From Blautia wexlerae (GTDB lineage: Bacteria > Bacillota > Clostridia > Lachnospirales > Lachnospiraceae): a DNA stretch of 64,000 nt. The stretch is taken from assembly GCF_013300825.1 (NCBI RefSeq), contig NZ_JAAIMY010000003.1, forward strand, positions 1-64,000. The letters are read 5' to 3'. The notes beneath the pieces were generated by a model, which made no database searches, had not been told where the DNA came from, and saw only the letters and a program-made list of their open reading frames with translations. This document shows positions 35,044-44,999 of the stretch, piece by piece. Both the position numbers and the translations under genes were made by a program. Numbering within the stretch: position 1 is the first letter of the stretch; every line of letters begins with the position of its first letter.

Positions 35044-37167
35044 ATGCACCTTGAGTTAGTCAAAACATTGCGAAATTACGACAGAAAAAATTTATCAAAG
35101 GACATCCTTACCGGGCTGATCATTATGGCTGTCTCGATCCCGATTTCCATGGGCTATGCCCAGATTGCGGGGCTTCCGGCGGTTTATGGACTGTATGGCT
35201 CTGTATTCCCGATCATTTTGTTTGGGCTGTTTTCCACATCGCCTCAGTTCATCTTCGGAGTGGATGCAGCACCTGCAGCGTTAGTCGGGGCGGCACTGGT
35301 GGAAATGGGAATCCAGAGTGGTTCGAAACAGGCAATGGCGGTTGTGCCGGTGCTCACATTTTTTGTGGCAGTCTGGCTGTTTGTATTTGCATTTTTAAAA
35401 GCAGGAAAACTGGTAAACTATATTTCCGCACCTGTAATGGGAGGCTTTATCACAGGTATCTGCACCACGATCATTCTCATGCAGGTGCCCAAATTAATGG
35501 GCGGAACTGCAGGAACTGGAGAATTGTCGGAGCTGGCAGAGCATATCTGGGCTACATTAGGGCAGATCAATTTGCCTTCCCTGATTTTAGGTCTGGTTTC
35601 TCTGGTCATCCTTCTGGTGATGAAAAAAATCCTGCCCAAGTTTCCTATGGTAGTAGTTCTGATGGCAGCAGGTGTATTATTATCCTATTTCGTCCCGATT
35701 TCCAACTGGGGAATCCGTACACTGGATGCAGTAGAACCGGGGCTGCCTGTATGGAGTATTCCTGATTTCTCTGCCATTGGTCTAAAAGAAGCGGTCATCT
35801 ACAGTCTGTCAATTGCAGTAGTGATCATGGCGGAAACTTTACTTGGTGAGAATAGCTTCGCACAGAAAAATGGTTACAGGGTAAATGCTAACCAGGAGCT
35901 GGTAGCCTTTTCCATGGGAAATCTGGCAGCAGCTCTGACAGGCTGTTGTCCGATCAACGGTTCGGTGTCACGTACCGCCATCAGTGAACAGTACCAGGGA
36001 AAAACACAGTTGACCGGAATTGTTGCAGGAATTTCCATGATTCTTGTGCTTCTGGGAGCAACCGGGCTGATTGCTTATCTGCCGGTTCCTATGCTGACTG
36101 CAATTGTAATCTCCTCACTTCTGGGGGCAACGGAATTTGATCTGGCTGTACGTCTGAGGAAAATCAGCAAAAAGGAATGCCTGATTTACTGGGGCGCATT
36201 CTGGGGAGTGCTGACGCTTGGTACCATCAATGGAGTATTGATCGGTATTATTCTCTCCTTTGCCGAGATGATCATCCGTACTGCGAAACCGGCACGCTGT
36301 TTTCTGGGAGTGCAGCCGGGACACAGACATTTCGAAGATCTTACGGAAAGTCTGCATAACTGTGAGATTGAGGGAGTAGTGATCTACCGATTCAGCAGCA
36401 GCCTGTTTTTTGCAAATATAGATATTCTACAGCAGGATATTGAGAATGCCATTGGATCGGATACCAAAGCAGTCATTCTGGATGCCAGCGGGATTGGTAG
36501 CATTGATGTTACGGCTGCAGACAGGCTTGCAATTCTGTATCGTTCTCTGAAGTCAAGAGGAATTCGTTTCTACATAACAGAGCATATCGCTGAGCTGAAT
36601 GAACAGATGCGCGCACTGGGACTTGGATTTATGATCGAAGAGGGACGTGTGCGTCGGACTATACATGTGGCATTGAAGGATATGGGAATCCATTATCCTT
36701 ATCCTTTGAAGGGCAATGTAGATAATACAGAACGTTCTCCGTTCAGAAAGCGTGTGGACAACAGTGTACAGGAATTTGTCTGGGCTTTTGGTTCTGATTC
36801 TGAGGCAGAGATAGAGAAACAGATCCGTCTGCAGATTGAACAGCTGAAAGAGAACGGAGATATGCAGGAGCTGCTCCATGGTCAGTGGAATCATATGGAT
36901 GAACTTGATGCAGATGCATGGATTGAGCATCTGGAAGAGCATATGAAAGAAATTGTAAAGATTTCCGGACAGGATGAACAGGAATTGACCGTACGTTTTG
37001 AGAAGCATCGAAAAAAACTCCGGGAACAGATGATGAAAGAGCATCCGGAGCTGGTGGCAATGTTCGAGGAGCGCAGGCGGCTTTTGGATGAGCAGCTTGA
37101 GAGAAAATGGCCGGATGTGTATGCTCTGGTCTTAAAACAGCGTGAGAAAGATAGCAGGTTAAAATAA
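35044..37167 (+). CDS. SulP family anion transporter with STAS domain and C-terminal extension
   Basis: A 707-residue SLC26/SulP protein. About 1-430 is the transporter core (GLIIMAVSIPISMGYAQIAG, then GCCPINGSVSRTAI). About 440-555 is a STAS domain with VVIYRFSSSLFFANID and VILDASGIGSIDVTAADRL. About 560-707 is a charged helical extension (EIEKQIRLQIEQLKENG, EERRRLLDEQLERKW) not usual in the family. Likely substrates are sulfate, bicarbonate or dicarboxylates. A dicarboxylate role would suit the tartrate/fumarate genes next door, but this is inference. GTGGAGG lies before ATG 35044. Confidence 0.88.
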   Translation: MHLELVKTLRNYDRKNLSKDILTGLIIMAVSIPISMGYAQIAGLPAVYGLYGSVFPIILFGLFSTSPQFIFGVDAAPAALVGAALVEMGIQSGSKQAMAVVPVLTFFVAVWLFVFAFLKAGKLVNYISAPVMGGFITGICTTIILMQVPKLMGGTAGTGELSELAEHIWATLGQINLPSLILGLVSLVILLVMKKILPKFPMVVVLMAAGVLLSYFVPISNWGIRTLDAVEPGLPVWSIPDFSAIGLKEAVIYSLSIAVVIMAETLLGENSFAQKNGYRVNANQELVAFSMGNLAAALTGCCPINGSVSRTAISEQYQGKTQLTGIVAGISMILVLLGATGLIAYLPVPMLTAIVISSLLGATEFDLAVRLRKISKKECLIYWGAFWGVLTLGTINGVLIGIILSFAEMIIRTAKPARCFLGVQPGHRHFEDLTESLHNCEIEGVVIYRFSSSLFFANIDILQQDIENAIGSDTKAVILDASGIGSIDVTAADRLAILYRSLKSRGIRFYITEHIAELNEQMRALGLGFMIEEGRVRRTIHVALKDMGIHYPYPLKGNVDNTERSPFRKRVDNSVQEFVWAFGSDSEAEIEKQIRLQIEQLKENGDMQELLHGQWNHMDELDADAWIEHLEEHMKEIVKISGQDEQELTVRFEKHRKKLREQMMKEHPELVAMFEERRRLLDEQLERKWPDVYALVLKQREKDSRLK

Positions 37168-37187
37168 CAAGCAGTCTGGCATACAAA

Positions 37188-38090
37188 TCAGAGCTTCTGA
37201 ATCAGCGGATGTTCCCGGTAGTACATCCTGGTGAAGTTCAGGAATTTTTGCATATTGTCACTGATGTATTTCCCCTTTTTCCATACGATTCCGATTTTTA
37301 TGCGGATGGGTGGACTGAGGGGAATTCCTTTTATGCCAGAAGAGGCAAATTTATCAGTCATGCTGGAATAGAGAAAGCTGCCATACTTGCAGGTCTTTAC
37401 TAGCTGCAAAATGGTATAAATCTGGCTGCTGCGCATGACGATGTCCGGGACGTAACCGTCCGTTTCAAAGCGTGTTTTCAACAACTGGTTCTGTACGGAA
37501 TCGGCATTGAAAAAGATCAAAGATTCTTTAGACATTTCTTTTGTGGTCACAACTTCTTTGTCTGCCAGTCGGTGGTCATCACTCACACAAAAAACAACCT
37601 GGTCGTTGGCCAGGAGAGCCTTGTTAAACTTATCAATATTATATTGTTCCATATTTACCAGAGCCAGATCCAGAGTGTCATCCTGTACCAGATTGCAGGC
37701 ACGGACAGAGCCATATTCCTCCAGAACAACAGCGATTTCCGGATATTGGTCATGAAATGCGATGAGAAGCTCAGGAAAAAAGACGGTGCTCAGCATAGGC
37801 GGAATTCCGATACGAAGAGGGGGTTTTACTCTCGCCATACTGGAGTAATCTGCCTGAAGCTCAGTGCAGTACTGAAGAATGTAGGTAGCTTTGTTATAAA
37901 GCTCTTCGCCTTCCTGGGTAAGGATTAGACTGTTTCCTTTCCTATAGAAGAGACTGATACCGAATTCGATTTCCAGGTCACGGATGGCCACGGACACAGT
38001 GGGTTGAGTAACGTATAATTCCTCGGCTGCCTTTGTGATACTGTGGCAGCGGCTGGCTGTGCAAAAGTAACGGAGTTGGTTAAGTGTCAT
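37188..38090 (-). CDS. LysR family transcriptional regulator
   Basis: A 300-residue LysR protein. The N-terminal HTH is MTLNQLRYFCTASRCHSITK then VTQPTVSVAIRDLE; the effector domain follows from about residue 90. It is divergent from the SLC13 transporter and tartrate dehydratase/fumarase genes, the classic arrangement for control of the facing operon by its substrate. It is convergent with, and 20 bases from, the SulP gene. Confidence 0.9.
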   Translation of the reverse strand: MTLNQLRYFCTASRCHSITKAAEELYVTQPTVSVAIRDLEIEFGISLFYRKGNSLILTQEGEELYNKATYILQYCTELQADYSSMARVKPPLRIGIPPMLSTVFFPELLIAFHDQYPEIAVVLEEYGSVRACNLVQDDTLDLALVNMEQYNIDKFNKALLANDQVVFCVSDDHRLADKEVVTTKEMSKESLIFFNADSVQNQLLKTRFETDGYVPDIVMRSSQIYTILQLVKTCKYGSFLYSSMTDKFASSGIKGIPLSPPIRIKIGIVWKKGKYISDNMQKFLNFTRMYYREHPLIQKL

Positions 38091-38486
38091 AAGTAATTTC
38101 CTCTAAGTTCGTTGTAGTGTGTCGAAATATGTCATTTCTATAGCAAGTATAGTATTTTCTGAAACTGCTTTAAGTTATCTTCAAATAAAAAATACCATAT
38201 ACCTATCATAATTTCCATATTTATTTCTAAAGTTTTCTTTAATGTAGTAATATTGCATAAAAAAAACCTGCTAAAATTGAGATTATAAAAATTTTTTATG
38301 GGGATATGTAATCCATTAATTTGTTTTTTTATACATGCATGATTTATAATAAACTCATCAAAGGAAACGTGCACGGCCGGTACCTTTCAAAAGAGATTAA
38401 TACAAAAAAAGACGGATAAGTAAGACAAAAGCGAAGAGCAAAATAAAAAATGAAATCACAGAAAAAAGTGAAAGGAGATCAATAAA
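38091..38486. promoter_or_regulatory. Divergent control region, LysR gene and SLC13-ttd operon
   Basis: A 396-base AT-rich intergenic region without a gene. TTGTTT at 38321 and a perfect TATAAT at 38345-38350 (18-base spacer) form a + strand promoter. Several short dyads, such as ATAGCAAGTATAGTATT near 38140, resemble LysR-type T-N11-A sites but cannot be assigned with certainty. Confidence 0.5.
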
Positions 38487-39752
38487 ATGTCTCAACAAAC
38501 AATCACACTGTTATTTCTTGTGTTTACGATCATTAGTTTCATCCTCGAAAAGATACCACTTGGGCTTACAGCTTCGATCTGTGCAATCGGATTGACACTC
38601 ACCGGAGTAGTGGATGTATCTACAACGTTTTCACAGTATGTAAACAGTAACGTAATCCTTTGTGTCGGCATGTTTGTAGTAGGTCAGGCACTATTTGAAA
38701 CAGGAATGGCAAATAAAATCGGAGGTCTGGTCACCAGATTTGCCAGAACAGAAAGAACATTGATTATTGCAATCATGGTAATCGTAGGTGTGATGTCCGG
38801 ATTCTTATCAAACACAGGTACAGCAGCAGTGCTGATCCCTGTAGTCTGTGGAATCGCTGATGAATCCGGCTATTCAAGAAGCCACCTTTTGATGCCGCTG
38901 GTATTTGCAGCAGCGCTTGGCGGGAATCTTTCCATCATCGGTGCACCCGGAAACCTGATGGGTGTAAACGCACTTCAGGAAATGGGGCTTTCCACAAGCT
39001 TTTTTATGTATGCACCGGTGGGAGTCCCGATGCTTCTGGTAGGAATTATCTACTTCGTTTTCATTGGATACAGATTTCTTCCGGATGGAAAAGGGGCTGT
39101 AGGGGCAACTGTTGAAAAACAGAAAGATTTCAGTGATGTACCGAAATGGAAACAGACTGTTTCACTGGTAGTTCTGATACTTGTGATTCTTGCAATGATT
39201 TTTGAGAAACAGATCGGAGTCAGCATTGAGATTTCTGCATGCATCGGAGCAATCATTCTGGTGCTGGTTGGAGTTCTTTCAGAAAAAGAAGCACTGGCTT
39301 CCATTGATCTGAAAGTAGTATTCCTTTTTGGAGGATCTCTTACACTTGCTAAAGCCCTGGATACAACAGGTGCCGGTGAACTGATAGCAGATAAGATCGT
39401 AGGACTTCTGGGTGCAGACCCGAACCCGATCGTGCTTCTTCTGGTAATATTCATTGTAACCTGTGCACTGACAAACTTCATGTCAAACACGGCCACAACC
39501 GCACTGATGATCCCAATTGCAGTTTCTCTGGCAAACAACCTTGGTGCGGATCCGAGAGCTGTTGTTATCGCAACTGTTATCGCAGGCTCCTGTGCATATG
39601 CAACACCGATTGGAATGCCTGCAAATACTATGGTAGTAGGACTTGGAGGATATAAATTCAAGGATTACGTGAAATCAGGTTTACCGTTGATTCTGGTATC
39701 CTTCGTGATCTGTATGATCCTTTTGCCTGTTCTGTTCCCGTTCTATCCGTGA
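38487..39752 (+). CDS. SLC13 family anion transporter
   Basis: A 421-residue membrane protein with about ten to twelve hydrophobic segments, of the SLC13/ArsB-NhaD superfamily. The two conserved inverted motifs are seen as GFLSNTGTAAVLIP and NFMSNTATTALMIPIA; GNLSIIGAPGNLMG and ATPIGMPANTMV are the hairpin tips. Related proteins import di- and tricarboxylates. Being in front of ttdA-ttdB, it probably brings in tartrate, fumarate or malate. AAAGGAGATC precedes ATG 38487. Confidence 0.88.
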   Translation: MSQQTITLLFLVFTIISFILEKIPLGLTASICAIGLTLTGVVDVSTTFSQYVNSNVILCVGMFVVGQALFETGMANKIGGLVTRFARTERTLIIAIMVIVGVMSGFLSNTGTAAVLIPVVCGIADESGYSRSHLLMPLVFAAALGGNLSIIGAPGNLMGVNALQEMGLSTSFFMYAPVGVPMLLVGIIYFVFIGYRFLPDGKGAVGATVEKQKDFSDVPKWKQTVSLVVLILVILAMIFEKQIGVSIEISACIGAIILVLVGVLSEKEALASIDLKVVFLFGGSLTLAKALDTTGAGELIADKIVGLLGADPNPIVLLLVIFIVTCALTNFMSNTATTALMIPIAVSLANNLGADPRAVVIATVIAGSCAYATPIGMPANTMVVGLGGYKFKDYVKSGLPLILVSFVICMILLPVLFPFYP

Positions 39753-39897
39753 GAGGATAAACCATATGAGACGGAAGATTTTCCGCTTAATGTAAATGTA
39801 TCAATAGAAATAAAGCAGAAAACATGCTGCTTTAGATAAATAACCCAAAATTAAAAGCCAAACAACCCTAAACCATTGAATGATCAGGAGGTAAATC

Positions 39898-40803
39898 ATG
39901 ACTAAGGAAAATGGAGTTAAAGTATTAACAGACATGGTAGCAGATTTTGTTGCCCATATTGGAAAAAAATTACCGGACGACGTAGTAACAAAACTGGAAG
40001 AGCTTGGTTCTCAGGAAAGCGCAGCACTTCCAAAAGTACTTTATGAGACAATGACTAAGAACCAGGGACTGGCTGTAGAGCTGAACCGCCCAAGCTGCCA
40101 GGACACAGGAGTTCTTCAGTTCTGGCTGAAATGCGGAACTAATTTCCCGTACATCAACGAGCTGGAAGCCCTTTTGAAAGAAGCTGTTGTACAGGCTACT
40201 TTTGCAGCACCATTAAGACATAACTCTGTAGAAACTTTTGACGAGTACAACACCAAGAAAAACGTTGGAAAAGGAACTCCGACTGTATGGTGGGACATCG
40301 TTCCAAACAGTGATAAATGTGAGATTTACGCATACATGGCAGGAGGCGGATGTACTCTTCCGGGAAAAGCAATGGTACTTATGCCAGGTGCAGGATATGA
40401 AGGCGTTACCGATTTTGTTCTTGATCAGATGACAACTTACGGACTGAATGCTTGTCCTCCGCTTCTTGTGGGTGTAGGTGTAGGAACATCTGTAGAGACA
40501 GCAGCCCTCAACTCCAAGAAAGCACTTATGCGTCCGATCGGTTCTCACAATGACAATGCAAATGCAGCAAAAATGGAGAAGCTTCTGGAAGACGGAATCA
40601 ATGCAATCGGCCTTGGACCGCAGGGAATGGGCGGAAAATATTCTGTAATGGGCGTTAATATCGAGAATACAGCCCGTCATCCGTCTACAATCGGTGTAGC
40701 AGTAAATGTAGGCTGCTGGTCACACCGCCGTGGTCACCTGACCGTAAATTCTGACCTTACAGTAACCTGTGATACACATTCCACATGGAAATTCAACGCA
40801 TAA
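39898..40803 (+). CDS. L(+)-tartrate dehydratase / class I fumarase, alpha subunit
   Basis: A 301-residue subunit carrying the iron-sulfur cluster ligands, matching TtdA and the N-terminal half of class I fumarases. RPSCQDTGVLQFWLKCG and GGGCTLPGKA hold conserved cysteines, and GLGPQGMGGKYSVMGV is typical. It dehydrates tartrate to oxaloacetate or interconverts fumarate and malate; sequence alone does not decide. A transporter before and the beta subunit after suggest use of an external dicarboxylate. AGGAGG lies before ATG 39898. Confidence 0.9.
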   Translation: MTKENGVKVLTDMVADFVAHIGKKLPDDVVTKLEELGSQESAALPKVLYETMTKNQGLAVELNRPSCQDTGVLQFWLKCGTNFPYINELEALLKEAVVQATFAAPLRHNSVETFDEYNTKKNVGKGTPTVWWDIVPNSDKCEIYAYMAGGGCTLPGKAMVLMPGAGYEGVTDFVLDQMTTYGLNACPPLLVGVGVGTSVETAALNSKKALMRPIGSHNDNANAAKMEKLLEDGINAIGLGPQGMGGKYSVMGVNIENTARHPSTIGVAVNVGCWSHRRGHLTVNSDLTVTCDTHSTWKFNA

Positions 40804-40818
40804 TCGGAGGGAAAAAAC

Positions 40819-41451
40819 ATGATCGAAATCAGAGGAGATAAAAAAGTTCTTATTACACCAATCAGTGAAGAAGACCTGGCTGACATCAAAATCGGTGATA
40901 TTGTATGGCTGGACGGAGAGCTGATGACCTGCCGTGATGTGGCACATCGCCGTCTGGTTGAGTATGGAAGAGAACTTCCATATGATATCAAGGACAAAGC
41001 AATTTTCCACGCTGGCCCAATCGTTCGTAAAATTGAGGGAACAGAAGATGACTATGAAATGGTTTCCGTTGGACCGACAACCTCCATGCGTATGGAGAAA
41101 TTTGAGTATGAATTTACTAAGCTTACAGGTGTAAGAGTAATCGTTGGAAAAGGCGGAATGGGACCGAATACAGAGCGTGCATGCAAAGAATTTGGTGCGA
41201 TCCACTGTGTATTCCCGGCTGGCTGTGCAGTAGTAGCTGCAACAGAGGTTGAGAAGATCGTAGAACATCACTGGGATGAGCTTGGAATGCCTGAGACCTT
41301 ATGGTGCAACAAGGTAAAAGAATTTGGTCCACTGATCGTATCTATCGATGCACAGGGCCGCAACCTGTTTGAAGAAAACAAGGTTATCTTCAATGAGAGA
41401 AAAGAAGCCGCTAAGCAGGCTATTTATCCGGAAGTTAAGTTTATTAAATAA
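40819..41451 (+). CDS. L(+)-tartrate dehydratase / class I fumarase, beta subunit
   Basis: A 210-residue subunit matching TtdB and the C-terminal half of class I fumarases. [12 protein letters not shown] binds substrate, [17 protein letters not shown] is the glycine-rich loop, and FPAGCAV and the final acidic region are typical. It begins 15 bases after the alpha subunit with CGGAGGG in between, so both are made together. Split subunits are the norm in Clostridia for both enzymes. Confidence 0.9.
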   Translation: MIEIRGDKKVLITPISEEDLADIKIGDIVWLDGELMTCRDVAHRRLVEYGRELPYDIKDKAIFHAGPIVRKIEGTEDDYEMVSVGPTTSMRMEKFEYEFTKLTGVRVIVGKGGMGPNTERACKEFGAIHCVFPAGCAVVAATEVEKIVEHHWDELGMPETLWCNKVKEFGPLIVSIDAQGRNLFEENKVIFNERKEAAKQAIYPEVKFIK

Positions 41452-41546
41452 TGCATTTCAGTTTTACAAAAGTAAAAACCGTACGATTTCTTCTTTATTG
41501 TTTCAAAGATAAAAAAAGATAAACATCATCTAAGATGAAAAGAAAA

Positions 41547-41593
41547 GGTGGCTCACAGATTTCCTTCATACATGGTCTGTGGGCTGCTTTTTT
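41547..41593 (+). terminator. Intrinsic terminator after the dehydratase operon
   Basis: GCTCACAGA (41551-41559) pairs with TCTGTGGGC (41576-41584), followed shortly by T6. Confidence 0.7.
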
Positions 41594-41645
41594 CTGTATA
41601 CGAAATTTAAATAAATAGTAACTTTAACCGAATCAAGTAAGTCCC

Positions 41646-41736
41646 CTGCGGAGGTTGCGAAAAGCAATAAGCAGTGGGTGGGGACTCGCATACAAATGAT
41701 TATGCCACTGCTACATCTTTTTCCTCCGCCTTGAAA
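41646..41736. repeat. Imperfect long hairpin in a 627-base gene-free stretch
   Basis: GCGGAGG (41647) and GCAGTGG (41671) are matched in reverse by CCACTGC (from about 41706) and CCTCCGC further on, with partly complementary A-rich and T-rich middles. GTCCCC and GGGGAC lie at its edges, recalling the GTCCCC of elements A to C, but the layout differs. The rest of 41452-42078 shows no convincing gene. Confidence 0.45.
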
Positions 41737-42078
41737 TAAAAAAAATTATCCTGCAAGATTGTTTCAGGAATTAACATGTCGACACATTAGAGCGTGTCTG
41801 AAAAATCATTCCCGCAATCTGCACGCCCCACTTTGCGATATATTTTGTCCGAATTCGGTTGTCGTAGCCCATGAATTTTGGCAAGTAAAGATTATCTGAA
41901 AACTGAAAAAATAGGTATAAAAAATAAATATAGGGCTGTTGCAATGACAGAAAATAAGGTATGATATCTGCAGAAGCATGATACATGTTTCCATAACCCG
42001 GGTGAAGTAAATGAAAAAGGCAATAATCTGTTGAGATATCTTCACCGGACAGACACAAAATCATTTGGAGAAAGTTAT

Positions 42079-44862
42079 ATGAAAAAGTTTAAGTTAAATG
42101 TACAGAGACATATCTGCATTTTATTATGCCTTATTTTATATATTACTGTGCTTCCCCTTCCTGTATCAGCAGAGAAAGCAAAATCCAAAACAGTCAGAGT
42201 AGGCTGGTATGAGGGAACCTATAATACCACAGGACCAGACGGTCAGAGGAGAGGCTACAGCTACGAATACCAGCAGGCAGTAGCTGCGCATACCGGATGG
42301 AAATATGAATATGTGGAGGGAAACTGGGCAGAACTGATGAGCATGCTGAAAAATGGACAGATCGATCTGCTGGGAGCCATTTCCTATACAGAGGAACGTT
42401 CCACTTCCATGCTTTTTTCAGAATTGCCTATGGGAGAGGATAAATATTACCTGTATGTGGATACTTCTAATACAGATATCTCCACTTCAGATCTGACTAC
42501 ATTAAATGGAAAAAGAATCGGTATGTTGCCGAATTCACTTCCTGCTGAAATGTTCCATGAGTGGGAGAAAAGTCATGGAGTGAACACGCAGCAGGTTGAT
42601 ATTACCGGTGCAGACGATGTCCGTCAGAAATTAAAAAATCATGAAATTGACGGATTTGTTTTAAATGAATCTCCACAGTGGGAAAGAGATAATATTTCTC
42701 CTGCTATTCTGATTGGTGGTTCTTATAATTATTTTGCAGTCAGCAAAAAACGCCCGGATTTGAAAGAAGAGCTGGATCAGGTAATGCAGAAGATAGAGAG
42801 GGAGAATCCTTTTTATACAGACGATCTTTATAAAAGGTATCTCTCCGCAAATTCCCTTGAAACTCTTACGGATGAGGAACAGAACTGGCTGGAACAGCAT
42901 GGGGCGGTCCGGATTGGATATCTGAAAAATGATGTGGGTATCAGCCTTGTGGATACGGAGTCAGAGAAACCGGTAGGAATTATTAATGATTATATTAGTC
43001 TGGCTTCTGGCTGTCTGGGAGAAAAAAATATAGAATTTCAGTTGACAGGCTTTGATTCTCAGGAGGAAGAGCTGCAGGCATTAAAGGATAGCAGGATTGA
43101 TATGATTTTTCATATGAATCAGAATCCATATGAAGCTGAGCAAAACGATGTTATATTGTCAAATACTGTTTTTGAAGTCAATGTTGCAGTACTCACCGGT
43201 GTTAAGAAGTTTGATGAAAATAAAGAGAATACAGTAGCAGTGAGCAGGAATAACCTGCTGGGGAAGTGGTATATTTCTTTTAACTATCCTTTCTGGAAAA
43301 TAAAGGAATATGACTCATCTGCTGAGGCCGATAAAGCAGTTCAAAGTGGAGAGGCAGACTGCTTTGTTGCGAAGGCAGGACAGTCATTAAAGACACTGGA
43401 GGACAGCAAAATGCGCAGTATTTTTCTTACGAAATCCGGCGCTTCCTGTTTTGCGGTCACCAGGGAAAACACAACATTAATGAATATCCTGAACAAAACC
43501 ATTCAGACTCTGCCTGCTTCCAGACTTTCCAGTCAGTTTTACGTATATGAAAACGCACCGGGCAAGGTTACTCTGGCAGAATACATAAAGGATAATCTGT
43601 GGGTAGTTTCCATTTGGTTTGTAAGTGTGGTCTTGATTATTGTATGGATCATAGTTTATCTGCTGATACAAGCGAGAAAAGCCCAGATTCAGGCAGAAAA
43701 GGCCAATGCCGCCAAATCAGATTTCCTTTTCAATATGTCTCACGATATCCGGACACCCATGAATGCCCTGCTGGGATACAGTGAGCTGATGAAAAGGGAA
43801 TTGACTGATCCCAAGCTTCTGGATTATCAGGAGAAGATGGAACAGTCCGGAAATCTGCTGCTGTCTATTATCAATAATGTGCTGGACATGGCCCGGATTG
43901 AAAGCGGTAAGGTGGAACTGGATGAAGATTATGTGAAGATTAGAGATATTTATCACGGAATTTACAAAATTTTCCAGGCGGAAGCGGAGAAAAAAGGTAT
44001 TCACCTTAAGATGGAATACGATGTCAAGCATGAGCACGTAATCTGCGATGAGACGAAGAACAGGGAAATTTTCCTCAATCTGATCAGTAATGCGGTAAAA
44101 TATACAGCTTCAGGGGGAAGAGTTACCATAAGGATCACAGAGCTTGACTGTGACAGGAAAGACTATGTGCGGATACGGACTCAGGTAATTGATACAGGTA
44201 TCGGAATGAGCGAAGAATTCCTTCCATCTCTCTTTGAGGCTTTTGCCAGGGAACGAAATACAACAGACGGAAAGATTGCGGGAACAGGTCTGGGAATGCC
44301 GATCATAAAGAAGTATATTGATATGATGTACGGAACTATTGAAGTAGAAAGTAAGCAGGGAGAAGGAAGTAAATTTACAGTTACCCTGGAATACAGGATT
44401 GCTGATAAGAGCTACTATGAACAGGATACGGAAAAATCTTCAGATGTGGATGAAACAGACAGAATCAGCGGAAAACATATTTTGCTTGCTGAGGATAATG
44501 ATCTGAATGCGGAAATCGCACAGTTTATCCTGGAGGATATGGGACTTATGGTTGATCGTGTTGAGGATGGAGTTCAGTGTGTGTCAAGGATAGAACAGAA
44601 ACCGGCAGGCACCTATGACCTGATCCTTATGGATATCCAGATGCCGAACATGGATGGCTACAGGGCAACTGAGATGATCCGCGGACTGTCAGATAAAGAC
44701 AAAGCCACTATTCCGATCATAGCCATGACAGCCAATGCCTTTGAGGAAGACAGAAAAAAGGCACTGGCAAAAGGAATGAACGGACATATTGCAAAGCCTG
44801 TTGATGCAGAAAAAGTTGAGAAGACTATTTGTTCGGTTTTAGGCAGCCAGAGTGAACAGTAA
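42079..44862 (+). CDS. Hybrid sensor histidine kinase with two substrate-binding domains (BvgS-like)
   Basis: 927 residues. A signal peptide (about 1-32, ending LPVSAEKA) is followed by two family 3 solute-binding domains outside the membrane (about 38-255 and 270-495). A membrane segment lies at about 507-532, then HisKA with His555 in [12 protein letters not shown], HATPase with [13 protein letters not shown] and [12 protein letters not shown], and a receiver with Asp852 in [16 protein letters not shown] 42079 follows GGAGAAAG. No separate output regulator or HPt gene is adjacent. It may sense amino acids or similar solutes; the partner is unknown. Confidence 0.9.
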   Translation: MKKFKLNVQRHICILLCLILYITVLPLPVSAEKAKSKTVRVGWYEGTYNTTGPDGQRRGYSYEYQQAVAAHTGWKYEYVEGNWAELMSMLKNGQIDLLGAISYTEERSTSMLFSELPMGEDKYYLYVDTSNTDISTSDLTTLNGKRIGMLPNSLPAEMFHEWEKSHGVNTQQVDITGADDVRQKLKNHEIDGFVLNESPQWERDNISPAILIGGSYNYFAVSKKRPDLKEELDQVMQKIERENPFYTDDLYKRYLSANSLETLTDEEQNWLEQHGAVRIGYLKNDVGISLVDTESEKPVGIINDYISLASGCLGEKNIEFQLTGFDSQEEELQALKDSRIDMIFHMNQNPYEAEQNDVILSNTVFEVNVAVLTGVKKFDENKENTVAVSRNNLLGKWYISFNYPFWKIKEYDSSAEADKAVQSGEADCFVAKAGQSLKTLEDSKMRSIFLTKSGASCFAVTRENTTLMNILNKTIQTLPASRLSSQFYVYENAPGKVTLAEYIKDNLWVVSIWFVSVVLIIVWIIVYLLIQARKAQIQAEKANAAKSDFLFNMSHDIRTPMNALLGYSELMKRELTDPKLLDYQEKMEQSGNLLLSIINNVLDMARIESGKVELDEDYVKIRDIYHGIYKIFQAEAEKKGIHLKMEYDVKHEHVICDETKNREIFLNLISNAVKYTASGGRVTIRITELDCDRKDYVRIRTQVIDTGIGMSEEFLPSLFEAFARERNTTDGKIAGTGLGMPIIKKYIDMMYGTIEVESKQGEGSKFTVTLEYRIADKSYYEQDTEKSSDVDETDRISGKHILLAEDNDLNAEIAQFILEDMGLMVDRVEDGVQCVSRIEQKPAGTYDLILMDIQMPNMDGYRATEMIRGLSDKDKATIPIIAMTANAFEEDRKKALAKGMNGHIAKPVDAEKVEKTICSVLGSQSEQ

Positions 44863-44873
44863 CGCGACACGTT

Positions 44874-44913
44874 AAAGTACAGAACAGGTATTCGCTTGCT
44901 CTGTACTTTTTTT
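44874..44913 (+). terminator. Intrinsic terminator after the sensor kinase
   Basis: AAAGTACAGA (44874-44883) pairs with TCTGTACTTT (44900-44909) and T's continue to 44913. Confidence 0.8.
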
Positions 44914-44999
44914 ATATGGGATGATATACTGAAAATATAACCATATTAAACATATTTCAATTTTTGATAAGTGAAATTTGATTAAAACAGGAGAATATT

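Noticed and set aside
41646-41736. A fourth member of the long-palindrome family
   Set aside because: Arms are imperfect, the CGAAACCG block is missing and GTCCCC is on the wrong side, so it was kept as a separate imperfect hairpin.
41771-42064. Minus-strand open frame before the sensor kinase, possibly a remnant of an inserted element
   Set aside because: No recognisable family, no ribosome site, and it overlaps the kinase start region. The segment near 41790-41880 could be an element end, but nothing confirms it.
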